A DNA stretch of 64,000 bases from Terriglobus sp. RCC_193 (GCF_041355105.1 NZ_JBFUPK010000001.1:1240001-1304000); one strand, 5' to 3'; positions 35,884-45,223 are shown, counted from the first letter of the stretch. The notes: a model not told the origin generated them from the sequence alone. Numbers and translations: made by a program.

Positions 35884-36819
35884 CTAAGCTGAAATAAGAA
35901 GAGGCAGCTGTTGGTGCTTCTTCCTATCGGGAATCCTGCGCATGTACGCGCGCACAAATTCGCTGGCAATCTTCGAATCGTCGTCTGCTCGGCATACTAG
36001 GCATGTCTTCACTCTGAGTCCTGTCTCGTTCAGTGGACGAACCGTGACACCGTTGCGGGCAAGGAGCAGCGCACCAGTTTTCAGCACGATGGCTATTGCA
36101 GAACCATCCGCAACAAACGGAAACGCTTCCTCTGGAGCTGTCACATGTTGAATGCTTAGGGGGCGTATGCCACGCTGTGCGGTCGCTCGTGTGATCGCTT
36201 CGTACAGCGGGGGATGCATCTTGCGATCAAACATTATCCAATGGCGGCCCGCCATCTGCTCCAGCGTTACCGACGGATAACGCGCCAACTCCTCTCTTTT
36301 CGCCATTGCAATGTAGAAGGGCAGTTCGGCGATTTGCACGGAAGTTAGCGCAGGTGATTCGGGCGGCTCGTTTGCGATCGCCAAATCGATCAGACCCGCA
36401 AGGAGATCGTCGATCAGATCCATCGAGAACTTGCTCACCAGTTCGACTTTCATTCGCGGATATAGAGGGAGTTGGATGGAAAGAAGTGTGGACACCAAAA
36501 ACGGATCGGCGTACGGGGTACGTCCGACGTGAAAACATCCGTCCATGTTTTGCATCACCGCTCGGGCCGACTGGACGGCCCTCTCGCCATACAGGAGGGA
36601 AAGTCTCGCCTGTTGCACATAGGCTCGGCCAGCATCGCTGAGGACAACGTGCTTGCGGTCACGGTCGAATAGAGGTGTGCCGACCAGCGTTTCAACGTCC
36701 TGGATGTTTTTCGTCAGCATCGGCTGACTGATCCGCAATCGACGGGCGGCCCGCCCGTAATGTAACTCCTCGGCTAGCGCGATCACTGATTCCAGCAGCT
36801 TTGTGTCGTTCTTGAACAT
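35884..36819 (-). CDS. LysR family transcriptional regulator
   Basis: The protein has 311 residues from ATG 36819; an upstream in-frame ATG at 36843 adds eight residues. The N-terminal HTH is ELHYGRAARRLRISQPMLTKNIQDVETLVGTPLFDRD, standard for LysR, followed by the two-lobed effector domain. It is convergent with the zinc-ribbon gene. The target genes are not evident; the usual divergent neighbour would be the excisionase on the right, 264 bp away, so a link to element control is conceivable but not shown. Confidence 0.85.
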   Translation of the reverse strand: MFKNDTKLLESVIALAEELHYGRAARRLRISQPMLTKNIQDVETLVGTPLFDRDRKHVVLSDAGRAYVQQARLSLLYGERAVQSARAVMQNMDGCFHVGRTPYADPFLVSTLLSIQLPLYPRMKVELVSKFSMDLIDDLLAGLIDLAIANEPPESPALTSVQIAELPFYIAMAKREELARYPSVTLEQMAGRHWIMFDRKMHPPLYEAITRATAQRGIRPLSIQHVTAPEEAFPFVADGSAIAIVLKTGALLLARNGVTVRPLNETGLRVKTCLVCRADDDSKIASEFVRAYMRRIPDRKKHQQLPLLISA

Positions 36820-36960
36820 GCCGCGCCCCCATGGTCTCCGCAAAGATGGGGATAGGACATCACTGGCGTTCGGTACTTCAACGTATCGGCGCGCGGGCTC
36901 GTCCCATCGTGAAGCTAATAATGCTTAGATGAGAGGGCTGAAGAAAAGGTAGCCATCTCA

Positions 36961-36985
36961 CACTTATCAATGTCGTTGATAAGTG
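36961..36985. promoter_or_regulatory. Palindromic operator upstream of the excisionase gene
   Basis: CACTTATCAA and TTGATAAGTG form a perfect 10-bp inverted repeat around TGTCG. It lies 98 bp before the excisionase ATG and matches the palindrome upstream of virB2 (22885-22905) in both halves and in the 5-bp spacing. It is a candidate shared control site for excision and conjugation. Confidence 0.6.
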
Positions 36986-37082
36986 CGCCCTCTCAGAGAA
37001 TTGGACACGAGCGAGACAGTGAGCCATTTTCAGAGTACGTACGTTATCTCCGCCCCTCACGGGGTCTCTCAAGTGAGGTTGT

Positions 37083-37343
37083 ATGCTCTCTGTCGCGAAA
37101 ACACATTCACGGACGTTAACGCCGACCTTCGAACCGCTCCTTGATCTCCAGGAAGCGGCCTCTGTTTTGGGAATGCATTGGAAGACGCTGGAGGGCAAAG
37201 CTCGACAGCACGAAGTACCTGCATTCAAGGTCGGGAAAAGATGGCGCTTCCGGCTCAGTTCTCTCAATAAGTGGCTGGAAAACGGCATAAAATCGAATAC
37301 AACCGATCAGGCCGTCGTGACTAGACAGGAGCAAAATCCTTGA
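37083..37343 (+). CDS. Excisionase-like helix-turn-helix protein
   Basis: The 86-residue protein has an MerR-like excisionase HTH: LLDLQEAASVLGMHWKTLEGKARQHEVPAFKVGKRWRF, with the typical V-G-x-x-W-R-F beta-wing. Such proteins direct integrases toward excision and may also regulate transcription. Its TGA overlaps the TTG start of the integrase gene (TTGA), so both are coupled. Confidence 0.8.
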   Translation: MLSVAKTHSRTLTPTFEPLLDLQEAASVLGMHWKTLEGKARQHEVPAFKVGKRWRFRLSSLNKWLENGIKSNTTDQAVVTRQEQNP

Positions 37344-38656
37344 AGTTCACTCGGCAGCGTTTTCAACGCGGCACCCTGCGCAAGGTTGCGCGGGCCAACA
37401 ATCAATGGGCTTGGGAGTACCGCTACCAAGACCCCGTAACCAATAAGAGAAAATCCTTGTTCCTGGGCCTCGATAAGTTTCCCACGCAGACCGCCGCAGA
37501 ACGGCATCTCGAAGCTTTCGTGCTCAAACTCAATCAAGAGAATCCAACCCTGGCCGTGATGGAGCCGACCTTCGACGCCATTCTTGACCGGTTTATCGAG
37601 GACGAACGCATGATGGAAATCAAGCAGAGTCGCCCGGGTGAACATCTCAAGGACGGTGAACTGAGCTATTCGACAGTCATCTCCTACCTCAGCGTCATCA
37701 AGCGAGTCCGCGCGAAGTGGGGAACAACCCGCATCACGCGGATGAAGCCGATGCTGATTCAAGCATGGCTCAGAGAACTGGAAGCTGCACCCAAGACCAA
37801 GGGCCACATCAAGGCAGTCATGTACCGCCTGTACGAGAAGGCCATGCTGTGGGAGATGGTCGATTGGCAGCGGAATCCAATGGAGTTGGTCGAAATTAAA
37901 GGCGTTAGCAAGCGGCAGAAGAAGCCGATCATCCTGACCGTCGAGCAGTATTTCCAGATTCTCGCGTTGCTGCCGGAACCCTACCAAACGATGGTGGTGG
38001 TCGCCCAATGCACCGGCCTCCGTGCCGAAGAGATCCTGGCGCTCGAATGGGAGGACATCGACTTCGAGAACCTCAGTATGAAGATCGTCCGGGCGGTCGT
38101 ACATGGCCGAGTCAAAACCGTGAAGACCGATTACTCCGAGGACGAATTGCCTCTTGATCCCGGCTTCGCGGAGGTTCTCCTGACTTGGAAACGCAGGTTA
38201 GGAGCCGAACGTGGTAAGCAAAACGGGATTTCAACCCCACTCATGGGGTTGGACTTGGTGTTTCCCAGCACCTCCACCGGACGACACTTCCATGCGGCGC
38301 CGGCCCAGCAGGATTACATCCGTCCGGCTGGCTGCTGCCTTGTGGCGTGTCCAAAGTGCGGTGCGGGTGTCGGCGTCTGGTGTCTTCAGGATGCCAAAAC
38401 GCCAAACGGAAAGCGACTGCCGCTGCACGACGAACGATGGGAGACTGCCGGAAAGTACGGCAGCGTGGGTTGGCACACCTTCCGCCATACCTATCGTTCC
38501 TGGCTGGACAGCACTTCAGCGCCCATCGGAGTGCAGCAGAAACTGATGCGACATGCTCAGGTATCGACCACGATGAACGTGTACGGAAACGCCTTGATGA
38601 CGGCTAAGCGTGAGGCCAACAGCAAGGTCGTAAAGATGGCATTGAGGAGCGCTTAG
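37340..38656 (+). CDS. Tyrosine-type site-specific integrase with a zinc-finger-like insert
   Basis: The 438-residue protein starts at TTG 37340, with AGGAG nine bases upstream. Catalytic residues are visible: Arg in CTGLRAEEILALEW (about 230), HTFRHTYRSW (His-x-x-Arg, about 378) and Tyr in TTMNVYG (about 413). Between the first Arg and the HxxR box, residues about 330-365 hold VACPKCGAGVGVWCLQ and later HDERW, a C-x-x-C...C...H arrangement not found in common integrases. The gene ends 98 bp from the tRNA-derived repeat at 38754, which is the expected position for the element's own recombinase. Confidence 0.9.
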   Translation: MKFTRQRFQRGTLRKVARANNQWAWEYRYQDPVTNKRKSLFLGLDKFPTQTAAERHLEAFVLKLNQENPTLAVMEPTFDAILDRFIEDERMMEIKQSRPGEHLKDGELSYSTVISYLSVIKRVRAKWGTTRITRMKPMLIQAWLRELEAAPKTKGHIKAVMYRLYEKAMLWEMVDWQRNPMELVEIKGVSKRQKKPIILTVEQYFQILALLPEPYQTMVVVAQCTGLRAEEILALEWEDIDFENLSMKIVRAVVHGRVKTVKTDYSEDELPLDPGFAEVLLTWKRRLGAERGKQNGISTPLMGLDLVFPSTSTGRHFHAAPAQQDYIRPAGCCLVACPKCGAGVGVWCLQDAKTPNGKRLPLHDERWETAGKYGSVGWHTFRHTYRSWLDSTSAPIGVQQKLMRHAQVSTTMNVYGNALMTAKREANSKVVKMALRSA

Positions 38657-38720
38657 GCCCATGCAAAAAACGCCAACCACACTCGATAACTCCCAAGGCG
38701 ATAACTACGACCGCTCTTAT

Positions 38721-38740
38721 TTGGGGTTATCTGGGGTTGA
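38721..38740 (+). repeat. GGGGTT direct repeat next to the right attachment site
   Basis: TTGGGGTTAT and CTGGGGTTGA lie in tandem 14 bp before the tRNA-derived repeat. Similar GGGGTT pairs occur near the left site at 8383-8400. They may be integrase arm-binding sites. Confidence 0.4.
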
Positions 38741-38753
38741 CGTTTTTGCTAAA

Positions 38754-38798
38754 TGGTTGCGGGGGTAGGATTTGAACCTACGACCTTTGGGTTATGAG
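38754..38798 (-). repeat. Right attachment site: second copy of initiator tRNA 3' end
   Basis: The 45-bp sequence equals the left copy at 8242-8286 except for two bases. The two changes fall on the two partners of one T-stem base pair (C-G against T-A), so both copies keep a paired T arm. The 5' half of the tRNA is missing here too. A complete tRNA gene is therefore expected outside this window, probably to the right. Confidence 0.85.
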
Positions 38799-39351
38799 TG
38801 GCCGTGCACTCGCGTATCTAACTGATTTCTTTGGTACGGATAGCCACACGGAAGTAGCGAAAAGTACCCACCAGACACCCTGGTGGGAGCTTATTGGGAG
38901 CGCGTTTTGAAGTCCGTTCTGAGGGGCTTTTCGCTCAACGCCTGCGTAATCTTGTTGCGACAAGTAGACCCCGAAAGGATGTTTTTCTGCTTCTGACCCC
39001 TGCCCGCTGACGGCAGAGGTTTTTGCCCAATTATGCAGGCTTTATTCAATGTTGAGGTGCTTGGAAGGGTGCAGAAGAGTCTCAAGATGATTAATGCAGA
39101 CGATCACACAATAATGCCGACACCTCCAACGGTTGCCTCACCCAGGTGAATGAGCGCATTGGCCTGTTATCAACAGTTGAGATTCGAGTTCTTGGTGTGT
39201 TCGTGGTCCAAGGCGACTCGCCTACACCGAGGTAGAACTGCAAATCACTTCCGTCATGTCGATGATCTACCAATCCGCCAATACGATCTACGTGCTAGAT
39301 CTGTAACAGCAAAGTGGTTGGAAACTCCTAGTTTGCTGAAACCACGCGAAC
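38799..39351. other. Intergenic stretch without a supported gene
   Basis: Short open frames exist on both strands, but none has a recognisable protein or a ribosome site. It separates the integrated element's right repeat from the convergent end of the amidohydrolase gene. Confidence 0.6.
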
Positions 39352-40749
39352 TTAATTCGTTGATCGCGAAAGCGACGGGCAATCGGTTCGTGCACTCTTT
39401 GCAGCTTGGTCCAATAGGAGGTCGAGCGCGTGCCTATCGAACCATTGGCCCTTGAGCATGACGCCACGAATTGCAGTGGTGTTCCGTATGTCCTCGAGTG
39501 GATTGCGATCCAGCAGCACCAAGTTAGCTTCCTGGCCACGCGTTATCGCACCGTAACGACTCTCCTGTTTGTAGAATGACGCCACATTCGACGTAGCGAT
39601 CCTCAAGACTTCCATTGGCGTGAAGCCGATACTGTGGACCAGGCTCCAGAGTTCGTCATGCAAACTGAATCCCGGGTACATCAACATAACGGCCGTGTCC
39701 GTGCCCGCAAGGAACTGCACGCCATCCTGGCTCATCTCTCGATCATTTCTATAAATCGTGGGCAGTTGAGCCTTCAACTTGTCGTATGCAGCACGCCCCT
39801 CCGGTCCCCTCAAGTCCTGAGTTTGCTCTTGCCAATCGGCCAGCAGGTAACCGCAGACGTACTTGTTGCGACTATCGAGGACGCCTGCCCTATCGTTAAT
39901 CCGTCTCACTACCTCGTCATAGGAAAGAGCGGTAAACGCATTCAGATTGGCGGAAGTATCCGACATAAAGAGTCCGGAGTGGGCCATTCTGGTATAGAGA
40001 GCTTTTTGTGCCTCGGGTGTCCTGTCTACCAATGGAAACTCGAGCAAGTGCTCCACGCTTTGCAGGCGGCCATCCATCAATTGCTCAGCCGGCGCTACAG
40101 GATGAGCGGCAAAGGGTAATCCTTTCTTCTTGGCCTCGTCGCTCACGGCCCGAAAAGTCGGCAGATCGGGTGTCGTCCGCATCTTGATGTGATCGACACC
40201 TTCCGAGGCCAGCTTATCTACAGCCGCCCTGCCATCATCGGGATTGCTCAGGCCGATGCGCAGTTTATCCACCGGCTCGATTGTCTTCTCCCGTTTCATC
40301 CGAGCGATATTTGCCTGCGATTCCAGCATCTGCCCTGACGTTTTGATCTCTGGTCCTACCCGCGCACCGCGATCGATCTCCAAACGCCATTGCTTTACCT
40401 GTTCCAGATCGCTGCCCATGTCCCGCACGCCGGTTATCCCATTAGCGACAAAGAGCGGGAGCGATATTGCACCGGCCTTGCTGAGGTGGACATGTGCGTC
40501 CCATAGGCCGGGAATCAGATACTTTCCACTTCCATCGATAAGAGCTGACCCTTTCGGCAAGTGGTCTGCACGCGACTGAATCTTTACAATCCGACGTCTG
40601 GATACAATGACGGTTTGGTGATCGGATACGGTCGCGTTCCGCGGGTTGATGACGGTGACATCAGTGATGGCACTGATTTGCGCTGAAGCCGGCGTCGCAA
40701 CGATGAACGATGCGCAGGCAACCACAAAAGCCCATTGACGCAACATCAT
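39352..40749 (-). CDS. Exported amidohydrolase (imidazolonepropionase/prolidase-like metal hydrolase)
   Basis: The 465-residue protein has a signal peptide (AFVVACASFIVATPASAQ). Metal-ligand motifs of the amidohydrolase superfamily are present: LIPGLWDAHVHLS (H-x-H, about 80), AAHPVAP (about 217), SVEHLLEFP (about 233) and LAGTDTAVM (Asp, about 355). It ends with a typical RGVMLKGQWF. The family hydrolyses amides, peptides or cyclic amides outside the cytoplasm; the substrate is unknown. Its ATG overlaps the stop of the upstream alpha/beta-hydrolase gene (ATGA), so the two are one operon, perhaps for peptide breakdown. Confidence 0.85.
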   Translation of the reverse strand: MMLRQWAFVVACASFIVATPASAQISAITDVTVINPRNATVSDHQTVIVSRRRIVKIQSRADHLPKGSALIDGSGKYLIPGLWDAHVHLSKAGAISLPLFVANGITGVRDMGSDLEQVKQWRLEIDRGARVGPEIKTSGQMLESQANIARMKREKTIEPVDKLRIGLSNPDDGRAAVDKLASEGVDHIKMRTTPDLPTFRAVSDEAKKKGLPFAAHPVAPAEQLMDGRLQSVEHLLEFPLVDRTPEAQKALYTRMAHSGLFMSDTSANLNAFTALSYDEVVRRINDRAGVLDSRNKYVCGYLLADWQEQTQDLRGPEGRAAYDKLKAQLPTIYRNDREMSQDGVQFLAGTDTAVMLMYPGFSLHDELWSLVHSIGFTPMEVLRIATSNVASFYKQESRYGAITRGQEANLVLLDRNPLEDIRNTTAIRGVMLKGQWFDRHALDLLLDQAAKSARTDCPSLSRSTN

Positions 40750-42269
40750 CGAAACCTCAACGGTGGATCCTGAATTACTTTTGCCTTTACATTCCCAGTC
40801 AACATATATTCGACCATCGCATCGCCAATCGCGGGAGAGGAAACAAAGAGATCGTCGCCATGTCCGGCACCTTCGATGAGGATGCTTTGAGCATGCGTGA
40901 AATACCGGCGTACCTCTTCTTCATTGCGGCGAGGTGTACGTCCATCGAGCGTTCCGCTCATGAACAGAGTGGGAACAGCGGAATGAACCGGCATGCGATC
41001 CTTTGCCGGAAGGGTCGGTACGCCGACCGCTGGACAAATGTCTGGGATAGGAAAGTCTATATGGGTCAGGAGGTCTATCTTCGTCTGTCTATCTATTTCG
41101 GCAAGTCTCTCCGCACTCGCGCCCGACGAGCAGTCCGTAGCAAGAGACATCATGGAATCCACCGGCCCCGATCGTTGCCCCGCGATCTCTTTCGCGGCCT
41201 CTTGAACACGACTCGAAGAGAGGTTGCGATGATCGAAATCCAGCAGCAGTCTTGGAAGACTGGCAAGTCCTTCCCTGTCGCCCAGGCTTCCGATCACAAT
41301 CTGCTCCAAGTCGAAGCGGCCGAGCGTCACCACAACGGCTTGGTCCCCATTTGCAGCAAGCGGAACCCGATAGACTTGTGATGCAGCTGATTGCAGTACT
41401 TTTTGCAGCAGCGCTTTAAAGTCCGGAATCTCTTGCTCAAGTCGAGGGTCAGCAGCGATCAGCGTTGCCAGAGTTTCGAGTTGATGCTTGGTGGTGTCTG
41501 GAAACTTGAGCGTGCTGTCCGGACCTTCCACACCAGCGAAAATCGCTCTATCGACATGTTCCCCGTGATAGCGAAGTACGGTGAGCCCCAGCGTGGTTCC
41601 GTAGCTGCTCCCCCAAAGACGTATCTTTGGCACATGCAATGCCCGCCGCAGCGATTCCATATCGTGCGCGCTTTCAACCACCGTATATGCCGAAAGATCG
41701 CGGCCGCGAGACCTCCACAGCGCTGCGCAATCTCGAACTTTTACCTCAAAGGCGTCGCGGAGCGTCGCCAGTGAAGCTGACTGATCGAGCGGGAAGCCAA
41801 GATGCTCTTCGCAATCGAGTTTTGGCTCAGAGAGGCCGACACCGCGCTGCTCCAAAGCGATGACATCGCCAGCCGCCCGCATTTTCAGGAAGACGGCACC
41901 GCGGGCGCCCTTCGCCAGATGAATCGCCGATCCACCTGGCCCCCCTGCCAGATACACAATCGGCGGTCCGGGAGTGGAAGATGTACTCTTCAGACGGAGG
42001 AAGGCCAACGTGACTTTCGCACCATCGGGATGATCGTACCTTTCCGGAACCTCGAAGCGACCCAGTTCGCCAACGACGCGTTGTCCCGCATATTCGTAAA
42101 AATAAGGTTGATACCGAACCATCGATCCAGGCTCAGAATGAGCCAGCGATTGTGCACCCCAAAAGCTCGCATAGGCTGCGAAGCAAATCAACATTGGTGG
42201 TGTCCTCAGCCCTCGCGTGGCACCGGCCGCAAATTGAACAAAAGGTAGCACGCGGGCTAACTTCGGCAT
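40746..42269 (-). CDS. Exported alpha/beta-hydrolase of the proline iminopeptidase/TAP type
   Basis: The 507-residue protein has a hydrophobic N-terminal segment (PPMLICFAAYASFWGAQSLA) suggesting export. PIVYLAGGPGGSAI (oxyanion region), RLWGSSYGTTLGL (nucleophile Ser, about 220), GTLDGRTP (Asp) and EGAGHGDDL (His) complete the catalytic set. The layout fits tripeptidyl aminopeptidase or proline iminopeptidase relatives. It is first in a two-gene operon with the amidohydrolase. Confidence 0.8.
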   Translation of the reverse strand: MPKLARVLPFVQFAAGATRGLRTPPMLICFAAYASFWGAQSLAHSEPGSMVRYQPYFYEYAGQRVVGELGRFEVPERYDHPDGAKVTLAFLRLKSTSSTPGPPIVYLAGGPGGSAIHLAKGARGAVFLKMRAAGDVIALEQRGVGLSEPKLDCEEHLGFPLDQSASLATLRDAFEVKVRDCAALWRSRGRDLSAYTVVESAHDMESLRRALHVPKIRLWGSSYGTTLGLTVLRYHGEHVDRAIFAGVEGPDSTLKFPDTTKHQLETLATLIAADPRLEQEIPDFKALLQKVLQSAASQVYRVPLAANGDQAVVVTLGRFDLEQIVIGSLGDREGLASLPRLLLDFDHRNLSSSRVQEAAKEIAGQRSGPVDSMMSLATDCSSGASAERLAEIDRQTKIDLLTHIDFPIPDICPAVGVPTLPAKDRMPVHSAVPTLFMSGTLDGRTPRRNEEEVRRYFTHAQSILIEGAGHGDDLFVSSPAIGDAMVEYMLTGNVKAKVIQDPPLRFR

Positions 42270-42744
42270 CGGGCCCCTCCACTACACCTGAGCTTCCCTG
42301 ACATGCTGTTGCATGTCGTTTTGGAATACGATATTCCTCTACCGACAGTTCCGTGAGACCACCGCGTACCATGCAGATTTATCACGCCGAAATGGTCTTG
42401 AAATCCGCAACTCCTAGTAACTGAAAGACCTCGACGAGCGCATTATCGCCAATGCACTCATTGATCCTGCCTAGTAACGAAAATGTATGGTCCGCCGCGT
42501 GACTGCAAGGATTAGTTCGAGCGAGAAGACAAGTCTGCGCAAATGTATTCGGCCTTTGGGCGGAGATCTTCTCTCCTGGCCATGATGAGTTGCGCGCGTG
42601 TCTGTCCTTCTAAGTCGGTCGGTCGTTGTAGACCATTCTCGGTACCAGGCTGCGGACACGCCGTTGTGACTGTTCTTTCGTCCTTGCTGTTCCTGTGCAG
42701 ACTTCGGTGGGAACTTGATGCGTCGTGCTGGTGCCTCCGCGCGG
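42270..42744. other. Gap between hydrolase operon and IS110 remnant
   Basis: No supported gene. The right part is probably the 3' flank of the IS110 element; such elements lack terminal inverted repeats, so the border cannot be drawn. Confidence 0.5.
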
Positions 42745-43774
42745 TTATGCTGCGAGGACAACGTCAGCTGGCTTGTACTCTTCGCCACTCGACAGAACTG
42801 CCCATGCGATCCGTGCCAGCTTGTTCGCCATGGCTACCACGACGACGTTCTTGGGAGCCCTACTGTCGAGTCGATCTAACCAGGCTCCGATCGGCGCTCT
42901 ATCCCGCTTGATGCGCAGCACGGCAGCTCGAGCGCCATGAATGAGGATTTTTCGGAGGTAGACGTTGCCTCGCTTGCTGATGCCCAGCAACTTGGCCTTG
43001 CCTCCCGTTGAGTACTGACGAGGCACGATGCCGAGCCACGCTGAGAACTCCCGCCCCTTACGGAAGGCAGCTCCGTTACCGATGGCTGCGACGATCGCCG
43101 TAGCTACGACAGGACCGATGCCTGGGATCCGGCGTATCCGAGTGCAGCCGGCATCGGCAACAGAAATCCGTTCCAGCTCATCGCCGAGTTCTGAAAGCTG
43201 CTCTTCAACAAGCTTCCACTCGTCCCACAGCCTATCGATCAGCTTGCGCATCATGGGAGTTAAATCGTTCTCTGCGTTCTCGAGAACATCTGGCATGGCG
43301 GCCTTGAGACTGGCTGGTCTCTGCGAAAAGACCATGCCGCGTTCCAGCAGAAACGCGCGTATCTGGTTGATGACCGCGGTGCGGCGGGAGACGAGCCGAT
43401 CTCGAACGCGGTGGATCGCCTGCAGGTCGAGCTGGTCGTCGGTCTTGATCGGGACGAAGCGCATGTTCTTGCGCTCGACCGCCTCGGCGATGGCCTCCGC
43501 GTCAACGAAGTCGTTCTTGTTCGACTTCACAAACGGCTTCACGAACTGCGCCGCAATCAACCGCACGTCATGGCCTTGCTGACGCAACGCTCGACCGAGA
43601 AGGTGTGCTCCTGCAGGCTTCCAGACCGATCAGCGAAGTCTGCATGTTCGCCGTGAACGCCAGCAGCTGCTTCTGTGAGAACTTCTTCTTCACTAGCACC
43701 TTGCCCGATGCCCCCAGTGCAACAAGGTGAAACGTCGTCTTGCCCAGGTCGATGCCTACCGAACGAATCTGCAT
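42745..43774 (-). mobile_element. IS110-family element, transposase frameshifted
   Basis: The N-terminal frame from ATG 43774 (AGGAGG upstream) reads RSVGIDLGKTTFHLVALG, the DEDD-like start of IS110 transposases, up to IGLEAC. The frame is then lost at about 43620; the protein resumes as RQQGHDVRLIAAQFVKPF and runs to 42745 with the C-terminal IPGIGPVVATAIVAAIGNG and SKRGNVYLRKILIHGARA, the transposase_20 region with its Ser. Two bases appear to be missing in GCCTGCAGG. The reconstructed protein is about 343 residues, the normal length. The copy should be inactive unless this is a read error. Confidence 0.85.
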
Positions 43775-44255
43775 GTCGATGATCCTCCTGTAAACCGCTG
43801 CTTCCATACTCCGCCTCGGCGGAGAGCTACAGCGGCGGACCATCTCATTAGTCGGCTTCGGGAAGGGATCCGTAGACATGAAGCATAGCTGCGGGATCAA
43901 CGTACCCGTGGCATATGCGCCTATAGTTCGTCTGGACTCGATCAATAGAGTCCAAGGCAAACATCTCCCGCAAGATTGGCTGCAACTCGGCGGTGCATCG
44001 CAATGGCAACGGGCCGTGACGTCGGCGACGCGCGACGGGCAGCAAGAGCCTCCGGGGCCACTTCCACATACACATGCGAAACCCGATCCTCGTCGGAGGC
44101 TTCTCAGACGATGAGCCTTTTCTATAGCGTAATCTGCTGATTTGGAGGCCGCATCATAAGAAGATGGCCCACCATGATATGTGCTCCGCGGACCTGCTTG
44201 ATCGCGTACGCTGGCGTCCAATTTCAGTTCGGAAAGAAGTGAAGGCCAAGGGCAC
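43775..44255. other. Gap between IS110 and the TIR-like gene
   Basis: About 480 bp without a supported gene. The nearest part is presumably the 5' flank of the IS110 element. Open frames here have compositions typical of antisense noise. Confidence 0.5.
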
Positions 44256-44864
44256 CTAGGGAAGGATCGAGTTTGCCTTTGCCACGAAGCACAAGTCTTC
44301 GAAGACCCGAGCCTCAAAGACGTTCTGTGTGCCGGCATTCCGAAGAACATCTTCCACTTGCTGCGAGGTCTTGCGATAGGTCTTCATCATTTGAGGAACC
44401 GTCGGCCGGGGACCACGTGGTCGAACGAAGGCGTTGCAGAGTTCACGCATCACGCCCTCAACGGTTCCACCGTGGATGTTCGGATCGGTTCCATCCAAGT
44501 CGCTCAGAGACTTCTGAAGGCGACGATGACGCGATTCAAAGACGAACCATGTGTGCCGGTCGGGATTCAGAATTTCCCAAGTGATAGTCAGGCCCAGTTC
44601 ACAGGGCATGTTGAAGCGGGGCGTCGGAGGATGTGTTCTGTCCATCTCGACCCTTGAGAGATCGTGGATGGAGTACCGGCAACTCTGAATCAAAGCGAGG
44701 ATACGATCCAGCCTGCGCTTGCCGCCTGGGATGCCAAGGGTCGCACGAGGCTGCAGACCCAAGTGGGCGAGGCCGACGATATAAGCGATGTAGAGGCTCC
44801 GGAAACGCTGGTCGTATGGGATGTTCAGGAAGACCGCGTTGGGGACGACTGGAGGTGTGGCCAC
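44256..44864 (-). CDS. TIR-like / deoxyribosyltransferase-like fold protein, unknown function
   Basis: The 202-residue protein has the pattern of a flavodoxin-like nucleotide hydrolase: VFLNIPYDQRFRSLYIAYIVGL (first strand and helix), CRYSIHDLSRVEMD (about 62-75), and RFNMPCELGLTITW (about 82-95), where a Glu before L-G-L is the usual catalytic position of TIR and deoxyribosyltransferase relatives. The next conserved part is FVFESRHRRLQKSLSDLDGTDP. I remember this family as common hypothetical proteins, but not its function. It follows a small HTH gene by 14 bp, as in toxin-antitoxin or defence pairs. An NAD-cleaving role is inference. Confidence 0.5.
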   Translation of the reverse strand: MATPPVVPNAVFLNIPYDQRFRSLYIAYIVGLAHLGLQPRATLGIPGGKRRLDRILALIQSCRYSIHDLSRVEMDRTHPPTPRFNMPCELGLTITWEILNPDRHTWFVFESRHRRLQKSLSDLDGTDPNIHGGTVEGVMRELCNAFVRPRGPRPTVPQMMKTYRKTSQQVEDVLRNAGTQNVFEARVFEDLCFVAKANSILP

Positions 44865-44878
44865 TTCGGCTTCCTCAG

Positions 44879-45082
44879 CTACTTCTTAGCCACCGTCGGT
44901 TTGCTCGTCTGCGAGCTGGACGTGTCACGGCGGCGCGTGACAAATGCTCCACTGACGCTGTCGCGGCGGACCAACTTCAGAAGAGAATTCTGTCGGGTCT
45001 TGCTGAGGCCAAGGCTCTTCCCAAACTCTTCGAGCGTGGGAACCGGCGTCGAGATGGTTACGGAGCGTGCCATGACTTTCAT
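44879..45082 (-). CDS. Small helix-turn-helix-like protein upstream of the TIR-like gene
   Basis: From ATG 45082 the product has 67 residues (64 from ATG 45073). The segment PTLEEFGKSLGLSKTRQNSLLKLV looks like a helix-turn-helix; the tail is basic and serine-rich. The longer frame to 45157 has no better start. Its size and place suggest a regulator or antitoxin for the downstream gene. Confidence 0.5.
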   Translation of the reverse strand: MKVMARSVTISTPVPTLEEFGKSLGLSKTRQNSLLKLVRRDSVSGAFVTRRRDTSSSQTSKPTVAKK

Positions 45083-45192
45083 CTTATTCGATACGCGAAA
45101 CGGCTTCCAGATCTTTCGGCTTGACGTTCCTATATGAGCCATCGAGAGACGTATCATATGCGCCTCAGAAAGCCCACGTCTGAGCCTTGAGA

Positions 45193-45223
45193 GGGTTCAA
45201 ACGTGGGTTCAATAAGGGTTCGA
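45193..45223 (+). repeat. Three direct GGGTTCRA repeats near the tRNA-Glu fragment
   Basis: GGGTTCAA at 45193-45200 and 45205-45212, and GGGTTCGA at 45216-45223, are spaced 12 and 11 bp apart. They lie 81 bp before the tRNA-Glu fragment and resemble integrase arm repeats near attachment sites. Confidence 0.45.
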
